This document shows positions 7,420-12,830 of a stretch of 12,830 nt of DNA, piece after piece. The first letter of the stretch is position 1, and each line of letters starts with the position of its first letter. Source of the stretch: Campylobacterota bacterium (GTDB lineage Bacteria > Campylobacterota > Campylobacteria > Campylobacterales > Sulfurimonadaceae); contig JAADDU010000101.1 of the NCBI GenBank assembly GCA_013153755.1, forward strand, positions 1 to 12,830. The letters run 5' to 3'. The translations under genes and the position numbers were made by a program. Below the pieces are notes generated by a model. It did no database searches. It saw only the letters and a list, made by a program, of their open reading frames with translations, and was not told where the DNA came from.

Positions 7420-7770
7420 CTAAAATAAAAAATCTTTTAGTGAATCATTGTGTGATTGTTCAAAGCTAGTATCTGGTGTAAAAAGGTGTTTAGTTTTTAC
7501 CTCATGGCACTCTCTGCACTCCTCAAAAACTTTATGTTGAGGTATCTTTTGTGGTTCTAAATCATCCTGAGAATGGCAAGAAAAACATTTTTCTCCACAC
7601 TCAAGATAATTTTTTGTACTTGCACTATGACATTCTATACAACTTTTCATAGCTAAATGGTTTTTATCTTTATCTATATTTTTAGCAAGTTTTTTATGGC
7701 AGTCTAAGCAATTTCCCATACTGCCATAAAGAGATAAAGTTAAAATACTTAAGATAATTATATATTTCAT
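7420..7770 (-). CDS. Small exported tetrahaem cytochrome c
   Basis: This 116-residue protein has a short signal peptide (MKYIIILSILTLSLYGS) and four CXXCH haem c motifs: CLDCH (21-25), CIECH (44-48), CFSCH (62-66) and CRECH (85-89). It should be matured in the periplasm and carry electrons. Exactly four other histidines are present (38, 79, 95, 107), enough for bis-histidine ligation of all four haems, which would imply low-potential electron transfer; that pairing is inferred. An extra Cys-58 lies four residues before the third motif. The redox partner is unknown and no oxidoreductase is encoded beside it. The gene starts 24 bases after clpB. A TATAAT-like string in that gap could be a separate promoter, or the gene could be read from the clpB promoter. 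I do not recognise a named orthologue. Confidence 0.9.
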   Translation of the reverse strand: MKYIIILSILTLSLYGSMGNCLDCHKKLAKNIDKDKNHLAMKSCIECHSASTKNYLECGEKCFSCHSQDDLEPQKIPQHKVFEECRECHEVKTKHLFTPDTSFEQSHNDSLKDFLF

Positions 7771-7794
7771 AGTTTTATTATATCTTAGTTTTAT

Positions 7795-10374
7795 TTACGA
7801 AATTTTAACTTCTATCTCATCATTAAGAAAATCAAACTCAACTTGTGAACCTTCAACTACTTTACCCTCTAAAATAAGGTCAGCTAATCTATCTTCTACT
7901 ATCTCATACAATGCTCTTTTTAATGGTCTTGCACCATAAACAGAGTCAAATCCAGCTTCTGCTATATATGCTTTTGCACTATCACTTAGGCTTAGTGTTA
8001 TATCTCTTTGAGCAACTTTTTTACTTATATCATTAAAAAATATATCTACTATACCAACTATTTGCTCTTTACCTAAAGCATTAAAGATAACTATATCATC
8101 TAGTCTATTTAAGAACTCAGGCTTAAATGCTTGGCGTAATTCACCTAAAACAAGTTCATTTAGTTTCTCTTCATCACCCTCATTATTGATAATTTTATCA
8201 CTTGCTATATTTGATGTTAAGATAATGATAGTATTTGTAAAATCGACTGTCACACCTTTGTTATCTGTAAGTCTTCCATCATCTAACACCTGTAATAATA
8301 CATTAAATACATCTGGGTGAGCTTTTTCAACCTCATCAAAAAGGATTACACTATAAGGTTTTCTTCTTACTGCTTCTGTAAGCTGTCCACCCTCTTCATA
8401 TCCTACATACCCTGGTGCTGCACCAACAAGACGAGATACTGCGTGTTTTTCCATATACTCACTCATATCTATTCTTATCATCGCATCTTCACTGTCAAAT
8501 AAAAATTTAGCTAAAGTTTTAGCTGTTTGTGTTTTACCTACACCTGTTGGACCAAGGAATAAGAAACTACCTATTGGTCTATTTGTATCACTAAGTCCTG
8601 CTTTATTTCTTTTTATAGCACGAGCCACTGCATGGGTAGCTTTACTTTGACCAACCACATCTTTGTTTAACTCATCTTCAACATTTAAAATCTTATCTTT
8701 TTCTTCTTGAAGCATCTTATTTACTGGTATATTTGTCCATCTTGAGATGATAGATGCGATAGATTCTTCATCAACACTATTTTTAAGTAGTGTTCCTGCT
8801 TCTTGCATCTTATCCCAGTTTTCATTTATCTGTTTTTCCTCTTCTAATAAGGTTGGAATCTCTCCGTATTCTATCTCTGCTGCTCGATTAAAATTTGATT
8901 CATTTTTAGCTAGTTGTGCTTCTCTCTTTTTTGCCTCTATCTTATTTTTAATTATTGAAATTTTTTCAAAAACCTCTTTTTCAGTAGCGAATTGAGATTC
9001 TAATGCTCTTACTTCCTCTTCAACATCTGCCAACTCTTTTTCTATCTCTTTTAATCTCTTCTCATTAGCTGGAGTTTTCTCCATCTTTAGAGCTTCTTGT
9101 TCAACATGAAGTTCAGAAGAGCGTCTTTTTGCACTACTTAGAACTGTTGGCTCAGACTCTATCTGCATTTTAAGCTCTGCTGCTGCTTCATCTATAAGGT
9201 CAATAGCTTTATCTGGTAAAAATCTATCTGCTATATATCTATCTGAGAGTCTTGCTGCTGCTACTAAAGCACTATCTGTAATATTTACATTGTGATGAGC
9301 TTCAAGTCTCTCTTTTATACCTCTTAAAATTTGTAAAGATTGATTTACAGTTGGCTCATCAAGATTAATTGGTAAAAATCTTCTTTGAAGTGCTGTATCT
9401 TTTTCAAAATATTTTCTATACTCTTTTAGAGTTGTTGCACCTATGGTATGAAGCTCTCCCCTAGCAAGCGCTGGTTTTAAGATATTTGCAGCATCCATGC
9501 TACCCTCACTAGCCCCTGCTCCAACTATGGTATGAATCTCATCTATAAAGAGAATGATATTTCCACTTTGTTTCACCTCATCTATAACTGCTTTTAGTCT
9601 ATCTTCAAACTCACCTCTATATTTTGCACCAGCGATAAGTGCCGACATATCAAGAGCTACAACTCTTTTATTTTGCAAAGAAGTTGGAACATCTCCATTA
9701 GTTATTCTTTGAGCTAGACCTTCAACAAGTGCTGTTTTACCAACACCTGGTTCACCTAAAAGCATAGGGTTATTTTTAGTTTTTCGGATAAGAATCTGCA
9801 TCATTCTTGTTATCTCTTCATCACGACCTATAACTGGAGAGAGTTTACCCTCACTTGCTTGTGTGGTTAAGTCTATACCATACTTTTCTAAAGACTCTAG
9901 TGTCTCATCACCACTTTGAGAATCTATCTTAGTACCTCCACGAGAAGCTTCTAGGTTTTTAGCTAACTCAGATATATCTATATACTTTTTAAGGATAGAG
10001 TTAAATGGTTCATTTTTTAAATTTGCAAGTATATACGTGTCTACTGCTAAGAAACTATCTCCATTTTTAGTCATAAAGCCTATGCCATTTTCTAAAGTTT
10101 TTATAAAATCATGACTTAATCGTATGTTCTCTTTAGTTATGTTAGAAGATTTTGGTAATTTTTCACTTAAACTTTTTATATCCAACTCTATGGCAGTTTT
10201 ATCTACATTCATTTTATTAAACATCTGATTTAGTAAAGAGTTTGAGTTTGTAAGCAATGCCCATAAAAAATGTAAACTTACCACTTCTTGGTTTTTGTTA
10301 TATAATGCTAGAGAAACAGAAGACTCTATAGCTTCTGTCATGTTGTTTGTTAATTTTTCAAATATGTTATTCAT
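7795..10374 (-). CDS. clpB: ATP-dependent disaggregase ClpB (Hsp100)
   Basis: ClpB is a hexameric AAA+ unfoldase that, with DnaK/DnaJ/GrpE, rescues aggregated proteins in the cytoplasm. The 859 residues are normal length. Features in order are a Clp-N domain (1-145) and a first ATPase with Walker A GEPGVGKT (207-214), pore loop KYRGEF (251-256) and Walker [10 protein letters not shown]. Next come the Glu/Lys-rich coiled-coil middle domain (about 400-530) that separates ClpB from ClpA, and a second ATPase with GPTGVGKT (608-615), pore loop GYVGYEEG (655-662) and FDEVEKAH. I see no ClpP-binding IGL/IGF loop. AAAGGA lies six bases before the ATG at 10374. Transcription probably starts at the promoter just upstream under a heat-shock-type repressor site. 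Confidence 0.98.
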   Translation of the reverse strand: MNNIFEKLTNNMTEAIESSVSLALYNKNQEVVSLHFLWALLTNSNSLLNQMFNKMNVDKTAIELDIKSLSEKLPKSSNITKENIRLSHDFIKTLENGIGFMTKNGDSFLAVDTYILANLKNEPFNSILKKYIDISELAKNLEASRGGTKIDSQSGDETLESLEKYGIDLTTQASEGKLSPVIGRDEEITRMMQILIRKTKNNPMLLGEPGVGKTALVEGLAQRITNGDVPTSLQNKRVVALDMSALIAGAKYRGEFEDRLKAVIDEVKQSGNIILFIDEIHTIVGAGASEGSMDAANILKPALARGELHTIGATTLKEYRKYFEKDTALQRRFLPINLDEPTVNQSLQILRGIKERLEAHHNVNITDSALVAAARLSDRYIADRFLPDKAIDLIDEAAAELKMQIESEPTVLSSAKRRSSELHVEQEALKMEKTPANEKRLKEIEKELADVEEEVRALESQFATEKEVFEKISIIKNKIEAKKREAQLAKNESNFNRAAEIEYGEIPTLLEEEKQINENWDKMQEAGTLLKNSVDEESIASIISRWTNIPVNKMLQEEKDKILNVEDELNKDVVGQSKATHAVARAIKRNKAGLSDTNRPIGSFLFLGPTGVGKTQTAKTLAKFLFDSEDAMIRIDMSEYMEKHAVSRLVGAAPGYVGYEEGGQLTEAVRRKPYSVILFDEVEKAHPDVFNVLLQVLDDGRLTDNKGVTVDFTNTIIILTSNIASDKIINNEGDEEKLNELVLGELRQAFKPEFLNRLDDIVIFNALGKEQIVGIVDIFFNDISKKVAQRDITLSLSDSAKAYIAEAGFDSVYGARPLKRALYEIVEDRLADLILEGKVVEGSQVEFDFLNDEIEVKIS

Positions 10375-10403
10375 AATTAATCCTTTAATAGTTTTATAAA
10401 AGA

Positions 10404-10433
10404 ATTATAGCAAGTTGAGTGTAACTATGTCAA
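10404..10433 (-). promoter_or_regulatory. Sigma-70-type promoter of clpB
   Basis: TTGACA (10428-10433) and TATAAT (10404-10409) are both perfect hexamers, separated by 18 bases. Transcription would start near 10397, giving a leader of about 22 bases with AAAGGA before the ATG. The -35 lies immediately beyond the stop codon of the upstream deaminase-like gene. So strong a -35 is unusual in this phylum. Confidence 0.85.
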
Positions 10434-10434
10434 G
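10414..10434 (-). promoter_or_regulatory. HAIR-like operator (putative HspR binding site)
   Basis: On the minus strand CTTGACA (10428-10434) and ACTCAAC (10414-10420) are separated by exactly 7 bases. The HspR-associated inverted repeat is CTTGAGT-N7-ACTCAAG, so 11 of 14 positions match. The site covers the -35 hexamer and much of the spacer of the clpB promoter, where a repressor would block polymerase. HspR controls clpB in Helicobacter and Campylobacter. Repression here is inferred, and hspR is not in the window. Confidence 0.65.
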
Positions 10435-11289
10435 TCAAGTTAGTCTTTTTTGCTCATACCTTTTTAGCATACTTTTATTTCCACTTACTCCACCACTATG
10501 TATATATAGTATGTCTTCATCTGTTTGTTCCAATATAGACAACCACATAGATGGAGCATAAAGTAAATCAAACTCAACACCAGCATCTTTAGTTTTATAA
10601 TATATTTCTAAAAACTCTTTATATGGCTTAGCAAAATGATACTTCTTTTTTGGTTTTAATATTACTAAATTTTGAGGTAATTCATGTAGTGCAGACATCT
10701 GCTTTTTAAGATACGCAACATCTCCAACACAAGGAGTTGTATAAACTGTATATTCTGGCATACTAAGAGCTAAGTAAAGAGCTGTTGTACCTGTTCCTGA
10801 TGGTGTAGCTAAAGATTTAACACTTAGATCTGCTTCTCGAATCTCTCTAGCTAAAACTTCTAGACCTTTATGAGCTTCTTTTATAGCTCCACCTTGGTCT
10901 ATGATAAAAGTTTTTTCATCCATATTAAATCTAAGTGAAGATATTTTATCTCTATAAAACCCGTTTTCTATCTCTATATGTTCCATGCCAAGCTCTATAG
11001 CATGATAATAATTTCCTACATTCTGCTCTTTTTGTGTTGTAGCTACTAATTTTGTATAGTATATAAATCTCCAACCCTTGTTTTTACACATAGATGCGAT
11101 GGCTAGCATAGCATTTGATTGTGTTCCACCATAAGAGATGACTGTATCTAATTTATTTGAGGGGGTTTGTAAAAGTGTATATAGTTTTCTATATTTGTTC
11201 CCAGCTAAAAAAGGGTCGATAAGATCGTCTCTTTTAACAAGGAATTCTCTCTCATCCAATATAATTTTGGATATAGGAGAGTTATTCAT
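10435..11289 (-). CDS. PLP-dependent ACC deaminase/D-cysteine desulfhydrase family protein
   Basis: This fold-type II pyridoxal-phosphate enzyme has 284 residues. The likely Schiff-base lysine is Lys-32 in LAGNKYRKL, the segment matching GGNKxRKL of ACC deaminases. Other cofactor-site motifs are SYGGTQSNA (52-60), the phosphate loop SGTGTTA (164-170) and IHSGGVSGN (263-271). The protein is about 40-50 residues shorter than typical members, although all key motifs are present. The family deaminates 1-aminocyclopropane-1-carboxylate or desulfhydrates D-cysteine; sequence alone does not say which, and D-cysteine or a related amino acid is more likely outside plant-associated bacteria. The ATG is 2 bases after the isomerase stop with no good ribosome site, so the two genes are probably coupled. 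It may be transcribed with that gene rather than with clpB, which has its own promoter. Confidence 0.88.
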   Translation of the reverse strand: MNNSPISKIILDEREFLVKRDDLIDPFLAGNKYRKLYTLLQTPSNKLDTVISYGGTQSNAMLAIASMCKNKGWRFIYYTKLVATTQKEQNVGNYYHAIELGMEHIEIENGFYRDKISSLRFNMDEKTFIIDQGGAIKEAHKGLEVLAREIREADLSVKSLATPSGTGTTALYLALSMPEYTVYTTPCVGDVAYLKKQMSALHELPQNLVILKPKKKYHFAKPYKEFLEIYYKTKDAGVEFDLLYAPSMWLSILEQTDEDILYIHSGGVSGNKSMLKRYEQKRLT

Positions 11290-11291
11290 TT

Positions 11292-12122
11292 TTATTTAAT
11301 TGTAGCTTTATCTTTTAGTTGTTTAATCTTTTTTTGCATTTTAGCTTGAAACTTTTCCATTTTAAGTCTTTGCTCTATAAAAGATTTTACTTCTGTAAAA
11401 GCCAATAGTTGTTTTGGTTTTTTATCTTCTAGATAGATTACATGGTATCCAGCAGAAGTTTTCACTGGCTCTGTTGTGATAGTTCCAACTTTCATACTAA
11501 AAGATTTATCATTAAATGCAGGTAACATTTGACCCTGAACAAAATAACCTAAGTCACCACCTCTAACATTACTAGGTCCAGTAGACTTACTTTTAGCTAA
11601 TTCAATAAACTTTGCCTTAAGAGCCTCGCCTTTTAAATTTTTAAGTTGAGAGATAATTGCTTTTGCATCTGAAGCATTTGCAAGCAAGATATGACGAGCA
11701 TGAACACTCTCTTTTTGATTAAATTCTTCTTTATTTTTATCATAATAATTTTTTAATTCTTTGTTTGAAATATGGATTGTATCAGCCATCTTTTTTTGCC
11801 AAACTTGTATAGCCAACTCTTTTTTAACTCTTGCTTGAACTTTTTTAAACTCTGTCTTAAAATCTTTTGATTTAAGTACACCAGTTTTTTTAGCATCACC
11901 ATACACTAACTCTTTTATCATAAGCTGTTCTAAAACTTGCTTTCTAAACTCTGCTTGTTTCTCTACTGGTACTTGGTTAAATCTACCTTGTGTAGCATTC
12001 ATAAGTTCAGTATCTACATCTTTTTGAGTTATTTTAACCCCATTGACAGTTACAAGTGTTGTTGCACTAGCCACTGAAGCAACAAATAAAAATGCCGTTA
12101 TAAGTTTTGTCATTTTTTTCAT
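11292..12122 (-). CDS. Periplasmic parvulin-type peptidyl-prolyl cis-trans isomerase/chaperone (PEB4/HP0175-like)
   Basis: The 276 residues begin with a signal peptide (MKKMTKLITAFLFVASVASA, cleavage after Ala-20). An N-terminal SurA-like chaperone segment (about 22-125) follows, then a PpiC/parvulin domain (about 138-232). The domain contains VHARHILL, GGDLGYFVQGQMLPAF and TSAGYHVIYL, and a Lys-rich helical tail closes the protein. It is a periplasmic foldase for outer-membrane and exported proteins, in the manner of Campylobacter PEB4 (Cj0596) and H. pylori HP0175. AGGA six bases before the ATG at 12122 supports that start over the second Met at codon 4. The 59-base gap to the upstream signalling gene contains AT-rich sequence, but I cannot place a convincing promoter at a proper distance. 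Confidence 0.94.
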   Translation of the reverse strand: MKKMTKLITAFLFVASVASATTLVTVNGVKITQKDVDTELMNATQGRFNQVPVEKQAEFRKQVLEQLMIKELVYGDAKKTGVLKSKDFKTEFKKVQARVKKELAIQVWQKKMADTIHISNKELKNYYDKNKEEFNQKESVHARHILLANASDAKAIISQLKNLKGEALKAKFIELAKSKSTGPSNVRGGDLGYFVQGQMLPAFNDKSFSMKVGTITTEPVKTSAGYHVIYLEDKKPKQLLAFTEVKSFIEQRLKMEKFQAKMQKKIKQLKDKATIK

Positions 12123-12148
12123 AAATATTCCTACTTTTATAGTTTGAT

Positions 12149-12175
12149 AAAAAAATTTTAGTGCTTTTATGCTAA
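12149..12175 (-). terminator. Possible weak terminator after the signalling gene
   Basis: On the minus strand TTAG and CTAA (12172-12175 and 12158-12161) can pair around a 10-base loop, followed by AAA and a run of seven T (12149-12155). The stem is only 4 base pairs, so this may be chance in AT-rich DNA. It would fit separation of the signalling gene from the isomerase gene. Confidence 0.3.
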
Positions 12176-12181
12176 CGATTA

Positions 12182-12830
12182 TTAAACAGAAGCAACTTTA
12201 AGGTATTTGTCCAAGACACTTTCTAATTTTTCACGAGTTAATGGTTTTGCCATATAGTCATCTAGTCCTTCATTTAACAACATCTCTTTATCACCTTGCA
12301 TAGCCATAGCTGTAAGTGCTACTATAGGAGTAGAAGTATTTAAATTAACTCTACCTTTTATCTCTTTAGTTGCCATTATCCCATTTTTCTCTGGTAAATC
12401 AATATCCATAAATATAATGTCAAATTTCTTTTGTGAACATTCTTTTACAGCTTCATTTCCATTGATAGCAGTTAAAACATCTATATTATACTCTTGGAGT
12501 AGTATTTGTATTAATTTTTGATTTATCAAATTATCTTCAACAACTAATGCTGAGATGCCTTCTCTTCGCTTACTTGTTTGTTTCTCATTTATTTGAACAA
12601 CTTGACTTCTTTTATATATTTGATTTAGTTGTTTTGATACAGAACTAGGAAGGAGAGGTTTTCTAAAAACTGTATCTACAATATGTGTTAATCTTGTTTG
12701 AAGTTTTTCACTTTCATTTAGTAAAAGAATAACAGGTGCTTTTTTTGAATATCTTCCAAGTTTTAACATCCATGATGAATCATCTTGGTCTGCTATGATA
12801 AATAATGTTTCTACACTATTATATACATTT
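12182..12830 (-). CDS. C-terminal part of a multi-receiver signalling protein (probable hybrid histidine kinase, partial)
   Basis: The frame stays open from the stop at 12182 to the window edge (215 codons), so the ATG at 12769 is internal. Numbered from that Met, the last ~125 residues are a complete receiver domain. It has acidic Glu-78/Asp-79 (VVEDN), phospho-acceptor Asp-122 (FMDIDLP), Thr-153 (ALTA) and Lys-175 (AKPL). The sequence before it resembles the second half of another receiver: LFIIADQDD, then APVILLLN, then FRKPLLP with the lysine kept but the usual Ser/Thr replaced. Tandem receivers with NQKL and ALTAMAM strings are typical of hybrid kinase C-termini. The kinase core, if present, lies outside the window, and the signal sensed is unknown. 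A stand-alone double receiver cannot be excluded. Confidence 0.88.
   Translation of the reverse strand, partial: NVYNSVETLFIIADQDDSSWMLKLGRYSKKAPVILLLNESEKLQTRLTHIVDTVFRKPLLPSSVSKQLNQIYKRSQVVQINEKQTSKRREGISALVVEDNLINQKLIQILLQEYNIDVLTAINGNEAVKECSQKKFDIIFMDIDLPEKNGIMATKEIKGRVNLNTSTPIVALTAMAMQGDKEMLLNEGLDDYMAKPLTREKLESVLDKYLKVASV

Noticed and set aside
7419..7441. ACTAAAA / TTTTAGT inverted repeat around the cytochrome stop codon as a terminator
   Set aside because: The stem is almost all A-T pairs with no following T-run, so it would be unstable and is expected by chance in such AT-rich sequence.
8317..8502. 61-residue plus-strand frame within clpB
   Set aside because: Antisense to the second ATPase domain of clpB with no ribosome site or recognisable motif.
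8747..8995. 82-residue plus-strand frame within clpB
   Set aside because: Antisense to the coiled-coil middle domain; its Ser/Phe/Leu bias reflects the Glu/Lys-rich codons on the other strand.
10411..10435. CIRCE element (HrcA site) at clpB
   Set aside because: The halves do not match TTAGCACTC-N9-GAGTGCTAA in sequence or spacing; the HAIR pattern with 7-base spacing fits much better.
12136..12141. TATAAA as the -10 box of the isomerase gene
   Set aside because: Transcription would start about seven bases before the ATG and remove most of the AGGA ribosome site, so it is unlikely to be the working promoter.

Overview
The window is AT-rich chromosomal DNA that looks like a member of the Campylobacterota (Epsilonproteobacteria), most likely a Sulfurimonas-type sulfur or hydrogen oxidiser. 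This is inferred from the PEB4/HP0175-like periplasmic isomerase, the form of the Jag protein, a small exported multihaem cytochrome, and a HAIR-like (HspR-type) operator in front of clpB. The genus is an inference; no 16S or other decisive marker is present. All genes except those in the first 2.7 kb lie on the minus strand.

Positions 1-2693 (+) hold the last codons of an upstream gene and, 19 bases later, a large gene for an exported protein with TPR-like helical repeats and a complete C-terminal CHAT (caspase-like) domain. It meets the minus-strand block tail to tail, with a single base between the stop codons.

Positions 2695-7354 (-) are the conserved rpmH-rnpA-yidD-yidC-jag-mnmE cluster, packed with overlaps or gaps of a few bases and led by a recognisable promoter. 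It links ribosomal protein L34, the protein subunit of RNase P, two membrane-protein insertion factors, a KH-domain RNA-binding protein and the MnmE tRNA-modification GTPase. The rnpA frame has no ATG, GTG or TTG start, so automatic ORF calling misses it.

Positions 7420-10374 (-) carry the disaggregase gene clpB, with a near-consensus sigma-70 promoter overlapped by a HAIR-like inverted repeat, followed 24 bases later by a small exported tetrahaem cytochrome c.

Positions 10435-12830 (-) carry the C-terminal part of a signalling protein with two receiver-like domains (cut by the window edge), a PEB4-type periplasmic peptidyl-prolyl isomerase, and a short PLP enzyme of the ACC deaminase/D-cysteine desulfhydrase family whose start lies 2 bases after the isomerase stop.

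Most of the window is core housekeeping DNA. The parts that deserve a second look are the start of rnpA, the putative HspR operator, the exported CHAT protein and the tetrahaem cytochrome. I found no tRNA, rRNA, CRISPR array, insertion sequence or gene-free stretch over 300 bases, and nothing I can defend as an entirely new system.
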